From: Flavobacteriales bacterium
GTDB taxonomy: Bacteria; Bacteroidota; Bacteroidia; Flavobacteriales; Flavobacteriaceae
NCBI GenBank assembly: GCA_011524915.1
Contig: WTJH01000079.1
Coordinates: 28,627-76,707 of the forward strand
DNA length: 48,081 bases
Direction: 5' to 3'
The first letter of the stretch is position 1. Each line of letters starts with the position of its first letter. Below are positions 26,951 through 34,604 of the stretch, piece after piece. Under the pieces are notes generated by a model. The model searched no databases, was not told the DNA's origin, and saw only the letters and a list, made by a program, of their open reading frames with translations. Made by a program: the position numbers and the translations under genes.

Positions 26951-27493
26951 TTAATTTTTTTGGTGATCCAAGAGATGTATGTAAATCTTTAGGGGTTGGC
27001 TAACCCCAATTTTATCGCCATCGCCTTGGTATCCATAACAAAGGTAGGAAGGAAATAGAAATACACCAACTTCCCCTTTTCGGAGGTGTTTTACTCCTTC
27101 TCGAAGAGCAGGCAGTACATCCTCTCGGTCTACCAAGAAGTTTTCAGTTGCGACTTCTTTAAAGTCGTAAAGTATATTACCGCTTAAGTCTTCCACCTGA
27201 TAACTTATTTCGACCCAATCGCCTTTTACAGGACGGTCTTTTTGGGTGGCACGGCCACTGGAGGGGGCGTAGTAATACCCCTTTTCTCCCCGCTGGAATT
27301 GATGTTGACTGTCTGCCTTAGCGACCGTTTCAAGCGCTTTATTCTGATCTGCAAAACGGTCTTTATTTCTCAATGCGGATTGTTTTAGAAAAGCATCCGA
27401 CGACTTGTTTAAAGCTTTTCGAGCCTGTGGTGCCTGACATCCAAAAACCAAAAGCAGGAGTAGGAAATGGAATATCGAATTAGGAAAAGTCAT
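26951..27493 (-). CDS. gldI: Gliding-motility-associated FKBP-type isomerase lipoprotein GldI
   Basis: FKBP-type peptidyl-prolyl isomerase anchored in the envelope. In Flavobacterium, GldI is needed for gliding, probably by folding other Gld or type IX secretion proteins. With the ATG at 27493 the protein has 180 residues and a compact lipoprotein signal (LLLLLVFGC, Cys19). A TTG 36 bases upstream would place charged residues ahead of it and is less likely. The FKBP domain (about 80-175) includes GDWVEISYQVEDLSGNILYD and the usual FPSYLCYGYQG strand-turn. It overlaps nrnA by 14 bases. The nrnA-gldI-ndk neighbourhood matches that of gliding flavobacteria. Confidence 0.85.
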   Translation of the reverse strand: MTFPNSIFHFLLLLLVFGCQAPQARKALNKSSDAFLKQSALRNKDRFADQNKALETVAKADSQHQFQRGEKGYYYAPSSGRATQKDRPVKGDWVEISYQVEDLSGNILYDFKEVATENFLVDREDVLPALREGVKHLRKGEVGVFLFPSYLCYGYQGDGDKIGVSQPLKIYIHLLDHQKN

Positions 27494-28475
27494 GTGCAAA
27501 GTTTTCAATTGCGTGTAAAAATGTTTCAACCGTTTTTTCTAAGGAGTCAAAAGAAACCCCGCCGGCTGCATTGAGATGACCACCTCCGTTAAAATGTGCC
27601 GCTGCAAAATGGTGTGCGGGGAAGTTTCCTTTGGAACGAAAAGACATCTTTACCTTGCCTTCTTGGGGGTGATCGATCATAATTACAGCTAATTGAATTC
27701 CAACCAGTCGCAAACCATAGTTAACAAAACCCTCGGTATATCCCTTTTGGTAGTTTACCGATTCTAGCTCGTCTGCACTGAGGTGGATATAAACAACGGG
27801 GAGTGTTTCTAGCTTTTTCATGTTGGAAAGTGCAATTCCCAAAAGGCGGAGTCGATCGAAGGTGTAGCTATCGTAAATATTTTGGTGAATTTCACTGTGT
27901 ACAGCTCCTGCTTCCATAAGTGTGGCTACAGCTCTGTGGGTGGCTGGGGTGGTGGAAGGGAAGCGGAAAGAACCGGTATCGGTCATTATTCCGGTATACA
28001 GACAACTTGCCATAGCCGGGTCCAGTAAAGAGGAATCAATCGCCATAATGCAGTCGTATATCATTTCGGAAGTAGAGCCCATTTCTGGTTTTGAGATCAT
28101 CAGATCTGCAAAGTCTTTAGGGTTTTCGTGGTGATCAATCATAACCACCGAAGCGCTACTGCTTTGAACGAGTTCTCCAAGATCATCGATTCGCCCCAAG
28201 TCGTTAAAGTCCAAGCAAAAAATTAAATCTGCATCCCCAATCAATGCTGAAGCTTGGTCTGGGGTGGCCTCTGCATTGATGATGTGTTCCTGCTGAGGCA
28301 TCCATTTGAGAAATTTCGGATAGTCATTGGGGGAGACCACAGTGGTCTCTTTGCCCAGTTTAGTTAAAAATATCTGCCAGCCCAAGCAACTGCCCAAAGC
28401 ATCTCCATCTGGGTTTTTGTGTGGAATAATGACCACCTTTTGACTGCTTTCGATGTAGTTTTGAAGTTCTTGCAT
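27480..28475 (-). CDS. nrnA: DHH/DHHA1 phosphoesterase (NrnA-type oligoribonuclease/pAp phosphatase)
   Basis: A cytoplasmic two-domain phosphodiesterase of 331 residues that degrades nanoRNA or 3'-phosphoadenosine 5'-phosphate in characterised members. Seen: HKNPDGDALGS (19-29) with metal-binding Asp23 and Asp25, the FCLDFND strand (86-92), the signature DHH at 114-116, TGIMTDTGSFRFPST, and the C-terminal DHHA1 glycine motif FNGGGHLNAAGG near 295-306. The ATG at 28475 leads directly into the conserved helix. It is the first gene of the long minus-strand run and is divergent from ndk across 110 bases. Confidence 0.93.
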   Translation of the reverse strand: MQELQNYIESSQKVVIIPHKNPDGDALGSCLGWQIFLTKLGKETTVVSPNDYPKFLKWMPQQEHIINAEATPDQASALIGDADLIFCLDFNDLGRIDDLGELVQSSSASVVMIDHHENPKDFADLMISKPEMGSTSEMIYDCIMAIDSSLLDPAMASCLYTGIMTDTGSFRFPSTTPATHRAVATLMEAGAVHSEIHQNIYDSYTFDRLRLLGIALSNMKKLETLPVVYIHLSADELESVNYQKGYTEGFVNYGLRLVGIQLAVIMIDHPQEGKVKMSFRSKGNFPAHHFAAAHFNGGGHLNAAGGVSFDSLEKTVETFLHAIENFAHDFS

Positions 28476-28560
28476 AGCGGATTGTTTTGGGAACGAATGT
28501 ACGTATTTCCAAAATTTTCACTTCTGCTGTTTCTGAAGGTTTAGGCCCATGAATTTTGTT

Positions 28561-28568
28561 TAGCTTTG
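28561..28568 (+). promoter_or_regulatory. Putative -7 element (TAGCTTTG) for ndk
   Basis: Exact TAnnTTTG on the plus strand, 17 bases before the ndk ATG. A TTTAGG at 28540-28545 is a weak -33 candidate with a 15-base spacer. Confidence 0.45.
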
Positions 28569-28585
28569 CCCCAAAATAAATTGAT

Positions 28586-29002
28586 ATGAATAATCGCACT
28601 TTTACGATGATCAAACCCGACGCTGTCGCCAACGGTCATATCGGTGCCATCTTGGAACAAATCACGAGTTCAGGGTTTAGAATTGTAGCCCTTAAAATGA
28701 CTCAGCTAACGGTTCAAGACGCCCAAGAGTTTTATGCCATCCATTCGGAGCGTCCGTTTTTTGGTGAATTGGTAGCCTTTATGACAAGTGGTCCTATTGT
28801 AGCAGCTGTTTTGGAAAAAGACAATGCGGTCGATGATTTCCGAACGCTTATCGGTGCCACCAATCCTGCGGAAGCTGCAGAAGGAACGATCCGAAAAAAG
28901 TTTGCTACTTCTATGGGAGAAAATGCCGTTCACGGTTCTGATAGTGATGAAAACGCTGCTATCGAAGCTGCATTTCATTTTTCAGGGCGCGAGCACTTTT
29001 AA
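28586..29002 (+). CDS. ndk: Nucleoside diphosphate kinase
   Basis: Transfers the gamma phosphate of ATP to NDPs through a phosphohistidine, balancing (d)NTP pools. The 138-residue protein is complete: [10 protein letters not shown] at the start with nucleotide-binding Lys10, [31 protein letters not shown], and [12 protein letters not shown] with the active-site His116. It has its own promoter and is a single-gene transcript. Its TAA overlaps the stop of the converging DUF721 gene (TTAA at 28999-29002). Confidence 0.98.
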   Translation: MNNRTFTMIKPDAVANGHIGAILEQITSSGFRIVALKMTQLTVQDAQEFYAIHSERPFFGELVAFMTSGPIVAAVLEKDNAVDDFRTLIGATNPAEAAEGTIRKKFATSMGENAVHGSDSDENAAIEAAFHFSGREHF

Positions 29003-29298
29003 AGAAGGACAATTTTTTTGATGCCTAGTTCAGGCAACTGTTCCTGAAGATTTTTTTGGAGTTGGTCTATTCCAGCGCTTAATTCATTGCGCAAGGGAGC
29101 GGAGGAAAGTCGTACGTAAATCTGATTGCTGCGCCAACGCACTTCTGTGGTGTATTGACTGACGATAGGCCCTGTTATCTCTTTCCATGCATCCTCAAGT
29201 TTTTGCTGTTTAAACCCAGGAGCTAAATTTTTCTGCTCTTTAATCTCGGCTAAAACTTCTTTTAGGCTGTGCGGTTCAAATTTTGAGGGAGGAGTCAC
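28999..29298 (-). CDS. DUF721 (DciA-like) protein
   Basis: A 99-residue protein matching DUF721 (PF05258), the core of DciA, a loader or operator of the replicative helicase DnaB in many bacteria. Family features: [21 protein letters not shown], then [14 protein letters not shown], a basic strand ([11 protein letters not shown]) and the conserved ...APLRNEL...L segment. The helicase role is inferred from family. The start is GTG at 29298, overlapping the lipocalin-like gene as GTGA. It is the last gene of the recF operon; recF-dciA linkage is also known in Actinobacteria. Confidence 0.85.
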   Translation of the reverse strand: MTPPSKFEPHSLKEVLAEIKEQKNLAPGFKQQKLEDAWKEITGPIVSQYTTEVRWRSNQIYVRLSSAPLRNELSAGIDQLQKNLQEQLPELGIKKIVLL

Positions 29299-29729
29299 TT
29301 CAGTTGTCTTCTGTTGTAATGATATTCTTTGTGGTGATGAGCCAATACGAGTTGTAAGCTGTCTAGGGTTACAATCTCTTCTTCCCAGCTGTCCAAAGGG
29401 GTTTTAAACACGAGTGCAAAACCATTAGAATTTTCCCGGATTTGGAAAGAAGTCGCGGCTTCAGAGGTTTGGAATCGTCCGTTAAAAGTCGGTTGTCCCT
29501 TTTTGCGGAAGCCTTCTTTTTCATTGATTTGGTAGTAATCCCAAAGAGGTATGCCGCCCCGTTTGGGGTAAAAAGTTTCATTGGCATGCGTAACGAAAGC
29601 GATCTCCCAATATCCCTCTAGTTGTTCCACCGCCAGTTTGGGTTCTTGCGATTTCGGTTTTTTGGAAGCTTCTTGGCAGGACCAAAGCATTCCCATCAAA
29701 ACTACTGTAGATAGGATTCTTAATTTCAC
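29295..29729 (-). CDS. Small lipocalin-like lipoprotein
   Basis: A 144-residue lipoprotein: VVLMGMLWSC puts lipobox Cys18 after a short signal. The mature part is beta-rich, opening with LEGYWEIAFV, the G-x-W lipocalin-like start found in many short Bacteroidota lipoproteins. It may bind a small hydrophobic ligand in the envelope, but nothing identifies one. It starts with GTG at 29729, overlapping the 2TM gene, and ends overlapping the DUF721 gene, both as GTGA. An envelope protein between recF and a helicase-loader domain is functionally odd. Confidence 0.75.
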   Translation of the reverse strand: MKLRILSTVVLMGMLWSCQEASKKPKSQEPKLAVEQLEGYWEIAFVTHANETFYPKRGGIPLWDYYQINEKEGFRKKGQPTFNGRFQTSEAATSFQIRENSNGFALVFKTPLDSWEEEIVTLDSLQLVLAHHHKEYHYNRRQLK

Positions 29730-29980
29730 TTTTCGCTCTGTTCTTTGAGTTTTTCAAATTCCTTTTCGATGGAAAACATGGTCTTGAATTGATATACGCT
29801 TAGGTAGTGCGAAACAACGCCAATTCCCCAACCCAGAGCCGAAAAAACGACCCATAGATATTGAGGGGACAGCCAAAGATTGATGGCTACCAATCCTAAA
29901 TTGACCAGGATATATGTACTCAAATGTATTTTAAACCCAACACGTCGTTCGGCTTCTTCCCAAAGTTTTTTTTCTTCCAT
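29726..29980 (-). CDS. 2TM domain membrane protein
   Basis: An 84-residue protein with two closely spaced membrane helices (about 20-38 and 43-62), a charged N-terminus (KKLWEEAERRVGFKIHLSTY) and a lysine/glutamate-rich tail. It matches the 2TM domain family (PF13239), short membrane modules common in Bacteroidota and sometimes attached to histidine kinases. The free-standing form has no known function. It lies 38 bases downstream of recF. Confidence 0.82.
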   Translation of the reverse strand: MEEKKLWEEAERRVGFKIHLSTYILVNLGLVAINLWLSPQYLWVVFSALGWGIGVVSHYLSVYQFKTMFSIEKEFEKLKEQSEK

Positions 29981-30018
29981 TTAAATTCAATTTATAAATT
30001 CAAGTTACAATTTATTCC

Positions 30019-31098
30019 TTAGAGTTCGAACAACTCATAGGCCATGTCTGCTTGTTTTAGCGCATTTAGACTCCGCTCTTTGTGGGTGTCAGAAATAAAT
30101 ATTTGACTAAAGGCTTCATCCTTCATCAGTCCTATGATCTGGGACACCCGTTGCTGATCCAATTTGTCAAAGGCATCATCCAGAAGGATGATAGGAGCTG
30201 TTTGGGTGGCTTTCTTGAGCCATTCGAACTGGGTGAGCTTAAGGGCTACTAAAAATGTTTTTTGTTGTCCTTGGCTCCCGTATTTTTTGATGTTTTCTCC
30301 ATTCATCTCAAAGTTCAGATCGTCTTTGTGAATTCCTGTCGAGGTATATTGCAGGGTCCGATCTTTGCTCAGGTTTTGCTCGAATAATTCCTTTAGACTT
30401 GCATCTGTTAAGTGAGAATTGTAGTGCACTTGAGACTTTTCTTGTCCACCGCTAATTTGGTGATAATGTTTTTCGAATAGGGGCTGAAAGCCTTCAATAA
30501 ATGATTTTCGCTCTTCAAACAAATCAGCTGCCAATACATGCATTTGTTCGTTGTAAACCTCCAAAGTATCTTGATCAAAGGTGCGGTTGAGGGCAAAATA
30601 TTTTAACAACGCATTTCTCTGGCTTAGAATTTTTGAGTAGTCCAAAAGTTTTTGGAGGTAGCCCGGAACGGTCTGACTGAGAATTCCATCTATAAATTTC
30701 CGTCTAACAGCACTTCCTTCGGTAATCAGATCGTTATCGGCTGGCGAAATCATGACCACGGGTATTTTTCCAATGTGTTCCGTAAGAGTGGAATAGGGTT
30801 TGCCGTTGCGTTTCAGGGTTTTTTTATGTCCTTTTTTAAGACTGCAGTGAATTTTCTCTTCCCCTAATGCGCTTTCAAAAAGTCCTTCTAAAACAAAAAA
30901 ATCTTTTTCAAATTGGATGTTTTGAACGGCTTGCGGATTAAAATACCCTTTGCCATAAGCCAAGTGGTAAATAGCATCTAAAATATTCGATTTCCCACGG
31001 CCATTGGGCCCTACAAAGCAATTGATGGGTTGAGAAAAATGGAAATTTTCCATTTCAATATTCTTGTACTGCGTAAGATGTAGCTCTTTTAAAAACAT
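30019..31098 (-). CDS. recF: DNA replication and repair protein RecF
   Basis: ABC-type ATPase that helps load RecA at gapped DNA via RecFOR. With the ATG at 31098 it has 359 residues. Motifs in order: Walker A GPNGRGKSN (30-38), an ATPase-signature equivalent YGSQGQQKTFLVALKL in the C-terminal lobe, and Walker B/D-loop ILLDDAFDKLD. A TTG at 31131 would add 11 residues and coincides with the promoter, so it is rejected. It heads the recF-2TM-lipocalin-DUF721 operon rather than the classical dnaA-dnaN-recF cluster. I see no dnaA or origin here. Confidence 0.96.
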   Translation of the reverse strand: MFLKELHLTQYKNIEMENFHFSQPINCFVGPNGRGKSNILDAIYHLAYGKGYFNPQAVQNIQFEKDFFVLEGLFESALGEEKIHCSLKKGHKKTLKRNGKPYSTLTEHIGKIPVVMISPADNDLITEGSAVRRKFIDGILSQTVPGYLQKLLDYSKILSQRNALLKYFALNRTFDQDTLEVYNEQMHVLAADLFEERKSFIEGFQPLFEKHYHQISGGQEKSQVHYNSHLTDASLKELFEQNLSKDRTLQYTSTGIHKDDLNFEMNGENIKKYGSQGQQKTFLVALKLTQFEWLKKATQTAPIILLDDAFDKLDQQRVSQIIGLMKDEAFSQIFISDTHKERSLNALKQADMAYELFEL

Positions 31099-31117
31099 AG
31101 GAAGCCCAGACTTCGAG

Positions 31118-31125
31118 CAAAAATA
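31118..31125 (-). promoter_or_regulatory. Putative -7 element (TATTTTTG) for the recF operon
   Basis: Exact TAnnTTTG on the minus strand, 20 bases before the recF ATG. It is divergent from the promoter of the 31.2-kb gene set. Confidence 0.45.
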
Positions 31126-31181
31126 TAACAAAAGCTAGGTTTTCACCTCAGGATTGCGTTTTCTGTTTGAAAGAAAAAAAC

Positions 31182-31189
31182 TAATTTTG
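31182..31189 (+). promoter_or_regulatory. Putative -7 element (TAATTTTG) for the TPR-ribH-mutL gene set
   Basis: Exact TAnnTTTG on the plus strand, 18 bases before the ATG at 31208. A TTTG at 31166-31169 is only 12 bases upstream, so the -33 box is uncertain. Confidence 0.5.
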
Positions 31190-31207
31190 CTCAACTAAAA
31201 TTGAAGC

Positions 31208-31975
31208 ATGGCCACGTATAAGAAAAGAGGAGCTAAAAAATCAGTCAATAAAGTTGACGCTCCCGCCGAAGAATTAAAAAGTACAACAGCAGAAGTTTTC
31301 GAATCCTTAGACCAGACAGCCTCTCGGTCCGAAGCTTTTGTTTCTCAATATCAAAATTTCATCCTTATTGCAGTAGCAGTTGTGGTTACTGGAGTTTTGG
31401 GGTATTTAGCTTACGACAGTTTTGTGGCACAACCCAAAGCTGCGGAAGCCGTAAACGAACTCAATCAGGCGCAATACTTTTTTGAGTTGGCCGTAAATAG
31501 TACAGAATCCGACTCCCTTTATCGTTTAGCTCTCGAAGGCGGGGAAGGGAAGTATGGCTTTTTAGATATCATCGACAACTATTCGGGAACTCCCGCTGCT
31601 AAACTAGCGACTTACAGTGCTGGGATGGCCTATTTAAACCTTAAAGAATACGAGAACGCGATCAATTATTTGGATAATTTTTCTTCCGATGATGTTATGT
31701 TGAGTGCTCTTTCCAAAGGAGCGATTGGCGATGCATTTGCGCAATTGGAGCAACCGGATGAGGCTTTCGAATACTACGTACAAGCAGCAAACGCTAGCGA
31801 TAACGCATTTAGTACCCCTAAATATCTCTTTAAGGCAGCCCTTTTAGGCGCGCAGATTGGCAAAGCAGATCAGGCACTATCGTTCTTTAAGCGAATCAAA
31901 GAAGAATATCCTCAAGCGCCAGAGGCGGCTCGAGTAGATGTACAGATCGGCAAATTGGAACACAGCTCCAATTAA
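31208..31975 (+). CDS. Single-pass membrane TPR protein
   Basis: A 255-residue protein with a basic, lysine-rich N-terminus (about 1-20), one membrane helix (about 50-70, FILIAVAVVVTGVLGYLAY) and a periplasmic helical domain with TPR-like repeats (about 80-250). This architecture resembles YfgM/ancillary-translocon proteins; the role here is inferred only from shape. It starts a plus-strand transcript and is followed by ribH after 3 bases, an order common in Flavobacteriia. Confidence 0.85.
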   Translation: MATYKKRGAKKSVNKVDAPAEELKSTTAEVFESLDQTASRSEAFVSQYQNFILIAVAVVVTGVLGYLAYDSFVAQPKAAEAVNELNQAQYFFELAVNSTESDSLYRLALEGGEGKYGFLDIIDNYSGTPAAKLATYSAGMAYLNLKEYENAINYLDNFSSDDVMLSALSKGAIGDAFAQLEQPDEAFEYYVQAANASDNAFSTPKYLFKAALLGAQIGKADQALSFFKRIKEEYPQAPEAARVDVQIGKLEHSSN

Positions 31976-31978
31976 TTT

Positions 31979-32461
31979 ATGGCTACAGCCCTTCAAAACC
32001 TTTCTGATTATGATCCTTCTGGGGTACCTTCTGCCCAAGAGCTTTCTTTTGGGATTGTAGTATCCGAGTGGAATTCCGAAATTACTTCGAATCTTCACCA
32101 AGGAGCAGTAGAGGCTTTGGAAGACTGTGGTGCTTTAGCCGCAAATATTGAAACCATACATGTACCGGGTAGTTTCGAATTGATTTATGGGGCCAAGCAC
32201 CTCATTGATCGAAAAAAGTACGATGCCGTAATTGTTATTGGAAGCGTTATCCAGGGAGCTACGCGGCACTTCGAATTTGTATGTCAGGGGGTAACTCAAG
32301 GCATCAAAGACTTAAATATCCAGACCGATACCCCGGTGATTTTTTGTGTACTTACGGACGATACTTTAGAGCAAGCTCAGGAACGTTCAGGAGGGAAACA
32401 CGGCAATAAAGGGGTGGAAGCTGCGATAGCCGCCATAAAAATGGCTTCTTTGGGGTCCTAA
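31979..32461 (+). CDS. ribH: 6,7-dimethyl-8-ribityllumazine synthase
   Basis: Condenses 5-amino-6-ribitylaminouracil with dihydroxybutanone phosphate, the penultimate step of riboflavin synthesis. The 160-residue protein shows SEWNSEIT (29-36) for substrate binding, HVPGSFELIYGAKHL (61-75), and GSVIQGATRHFEFV (88-101) with catalytic His97. No FMN riboswitch precedes it, and it is expressed with the upstream TPR gene. No other rib gene is in the window. Confidence 0.97.
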   Translation: MATALQNLSDYDPSGVPSAQELSFGIVVSEWNSEITSNLHQGAVEALEDCGALAANIETIHVPGSFELIYGAKHLIDRKKYDAVIVIGSVIQGATRHFEFVCQGVTQGIKDLNIQTDTPVIFCVLTDDTLEQAQERSGGKHGNKGVEAAIAAIKMASLGS

Positions 32462-32477
32462 TCGGCCTAAAATCCTG

Positions 32478-32485
32478 TACATTTG
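32478..32485 (+). promoter_or_regulatory. Putative internal -7 element (TACATTTG) upstream of the 96-aa gene and mutL
   Basis: Exact TAnnTTTG in the 49-base gap after ribH, 26 bases before the next ATG. TTTGG at 32449-32453 is a possible -33 box, with a spacer slightly longer than usual (about 24-25 bases). Confidence 0.4.
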
Positions 32486-32510
32486 AAGTGTATCGAAGCC
32501 AGTAATCTGT

Positions 32511-32801
32511 ATGTTTAAGCTCAATTTCTTTAGGCAAAGACCCAACAATCGGTTCAACTATACCCCTCGGTATTTCCAAGGGAAGGATGGTGGCAATCCC
32601 TACGATTTTGACAGTTCTATGCGGCGTCACCGGGAAACCTACAATTCTAACGATCGCAGACAATTGTGGACAGAGGCACGCCAACAAAGTCGCTCGAGAA
32701 GAAATAGTGGTAGTACCCTTCGAATTTTCGTCATCGCCATCCTCCTCTTATTAACAGTGATGTGGGGTTTGGATCTCGATTGGTCTATTTTTAAATTTTA
32801 A
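32511..32801 (+). CDS. Small conserved membrane protein between ribH and mutL
   Basis: A 96-residue protein. The N-terminal motif FNYTPRYFQGKDGGNPYDF (15-33) is followed by a basic, arginine-rich middle (about 38-69), one membrane helix near the C-terminus (about 70-88) and an acidic-aromatic tail (LDLDWSIF). The same layout is found at this position in other Flavobacteriia, where databases often name it riboflavin synthase subunit beta. It has no lumazine-synthase or riboflavin-synthase features, so that name appears to be carried over from ribH next door. The function is unknown. It is 6 bases from mutL. Confidence 0.78.
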   Translation: MFKLNFFRQRPNNRFNYTPRYFQGKDGGNPYDFDSSMRRHRETYNSNDRRQLWTEARQQSRSRRNSGSTLRIFVIAILLLLTVMWGLDLDWSIFKF

Positions 32802-32807
32802 GTCCCA

Positions 32808-34604
32808 ATGTCCGATATCATAGAATTACTACCGGACCATGTGGCCAATCAAATTGCCGCAGGAGAGGTAATCCAACGTCCAGCATCTGTAGTTAAAGAA
32901 CTTTTAGAAAATGCTATTGATGCACAAGCCGATCATATACAACTGCTCATCCGAGATGCCGGGAGGAGTCTGGTCCATGTAATTGACAATGGCCTAGGGA
33001 TGTCTTCTACAGATTTGCGTTTGGCATTTGAGCGTCATGCCACTTCAAAAATCAAAAAGGCAGAAGACTTGTTTTCACTTCAAACCAAAGGATTTAGAGG
33101 AGAGGCTTTAGCTTCCATTGCGGCAGTAGCCCAAGTGGAGGTGCATTCCAAAAGAGCCGCAGACGATCTGGGCAGTTGCCTAAAGATAGAAGGGAGTGAA
33201 GTCAAGCTGCAAGAAAATTCAGCTACAGCAACAGGGACTTCTTTGGCCGTCAAAAATCTATTCTTTAACATTCCAGCGCGGCGGAATTTCTTAAAGTCTG
33301 ATGCGGTCGAAATGAGACATATTTTAGATGAGTTTCATCGGGTAGCACTTGCACATCCAGACATTAAATTTCAGCTGTATCAGAACGATAGTGAGTTGTT
33401 GAATCTTCCTGTTTTAAGTCTTAAAAAACGTGTACTTGGAATTTTTGGAGGGAAATACGAAACGGCCTTAGTTCCCATTCACGAGCAAACTTCGGTTGCT
33501 TTAGTTGAGGGTTTTGTACTCAAACCGGATCAAGCCCGAAAGTCTCGAGGACAACAGTTTTTCTTTGTCAATCAACGTTTTATAAAAAGTAGCTTTTTAC
33601 ACCATGCCGTAAGTTCGGCATTCGAAGGGATGCTGAGTCCTGGATATCATCCGGGATATTTTATTTTCCTGCATCTGGATCCCAAAACCTTGGATATCAA
33701 TATTCATCCTACCAAAACAGAAATCAAGTTCGAAGATGAGCAAAGTATATATTCTATTCTTCGAGCTACCGTCCGCCATGCCTTAGGGATGTTTCAGGTG
33801 GGACCCACCTTAGATTTTGATCGAGACCCCAATTTGGATACCTCCTATCAGCAAGCCCAAACCTCAGAGATTTCTCAACCCGAAGTTTCGGTCGATCGAC
33901 AGTTCAACCCCTTTGCGGATCATAAGCCACCTTCCAAAGCTGAAAAACAAGCTTGGGAAAGTATGTATCAGGAGCTGCAGCAGCAAGCGCCCAAGGAAGA
34001 CACGACTCCGCCCGTTATTTTTGATGAGCCAACCGCATCTGTTTCTACCTTGAGCTGTTTCCAATGGCAACAGAAATATATGATTACTCAGCTGGGTGGA
34101 CAGCTCTATGTGATTCATCAAGGCCGAGCCCACCAACGCGTGCTTTATGAGCAGTTTCTAAAACAGTTGAATCGATCCGAACCTGCATCTCAAACGCTGC
34201 TGTTTCCGGTCCAGATGCCATTAAATGTTCAGGATAAGATTCTTTTGGAGTCTTTGCAAGCCGATTTAGAGGGGATGGGATTTCAATTCAGTTGGGAAGC
34301 AGATCAGTTGTCGATACTTGCGGCTCCCCATCTGTGTACAGCAGAAAATATCATTCCTGTGGTTCGAGAAATTTTAGAAAGATCTCAAAGCGAAGCTGCA
34401 GAGGAGAGTTTTAGTATGTCGGATCATATCGCTAAAATTTTAGCAACTTCTCTGGCTGTTCCCTCAGGTAAACGTTTAGAAATTCCTGAGCAAGAGCAGT
34501 TGATTCAGGATTTATTTGCATGTACAGAACCCCGATTTTCCCCAAAAAATCAGCAAATTTTCCTAACTTTCGAATCGGAAGAGATTGAAAAAAAATTGCT
34601 TTAA
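32808..34604 (+). CDS. mutL: DNA mismatch repair protein MutL
   Basis: GHKL ATPase that couples MutS mismatch recognition to strand removal. The N-terminal half carries ELLENAIDA (31-39, Glu34), DNGLG (60-64), HATSKI, and TKGFRGEALASI (about 93-104), so the ATPase is intact; NIHPTKTEIKF is also conserved. A proline- and glutamine-rich linker (about 345-400) joins the C-terminal dimerisation domain. The endonuclease motif DQHA(X)2E(X)4E of MutH-less bacteria reads HQGRAHQRVLYE at 437-448, so several key residues are changed. At 598 residues it is full length. The stop overlaps the next start by one base. Confidence 0.96.
   Translation: MSDIIELLPDHVANQIAAGEVIQRPASVVKELLENAIDAQADHIQLLIRDAGRSLVHVIDNGLGMSSTDLRLAFERHATSKIKKAEDLFSLQTKGFRGEALASIAAVAQVEVHSKRAADDLGSCLKIEGSEVKLQENSATATGTSLAVKNLFFNIPARRNFLKSDAVEMRHILDEFHRVALAHPDIKFQLYQNDSELLNLPVLSLKKRVLGIFGGKYETALVPIHEQTSVALVEGFVLKPDQARKSRGQQFFFVNQRFIKSSFLHHAVSSAFEGMLSPGYHPGYFIFLHLDPKTLDINIHPTKTEIKFEDEQSIYSILRATVRHALGMFQVGPTLDFDRDPNLDTSYQQAQTSEISQPEVSVDRQFNPFADHKPPSKAEKQAWESMYQELQQQAPKEDTTPPVIFDEPTASVSTLSCFQWQQKYMITQLGGQLYVIHQGRAHQRVLYEQFLKQLNRSEPASQTLLFPVQMPLNVQDKILLESLQADLEGMGFQFSWEADQLSILAAPHLCTAENIIPVVREILERSQSEAAEESFSMSDHIAKILATSLAVPSGKRLEIPEQEQLIQDLFACTEPRFSPKNQQIFLTFESEEIEKKLL

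Noticed and set aside
31098-31131. Extended recF start at TTG 31131
   Set aside because: It overlaps the predicted -7 element, and the extra residues are unlike RecF; the ATG at 31098 begins the conserved strand.
31132-32510. FMN riboswitch upstream of ribH
   Set aside because: ribH follows the TPR gene after 3 bases, leaving no leader, and no RFN-like conserved structure is visible.
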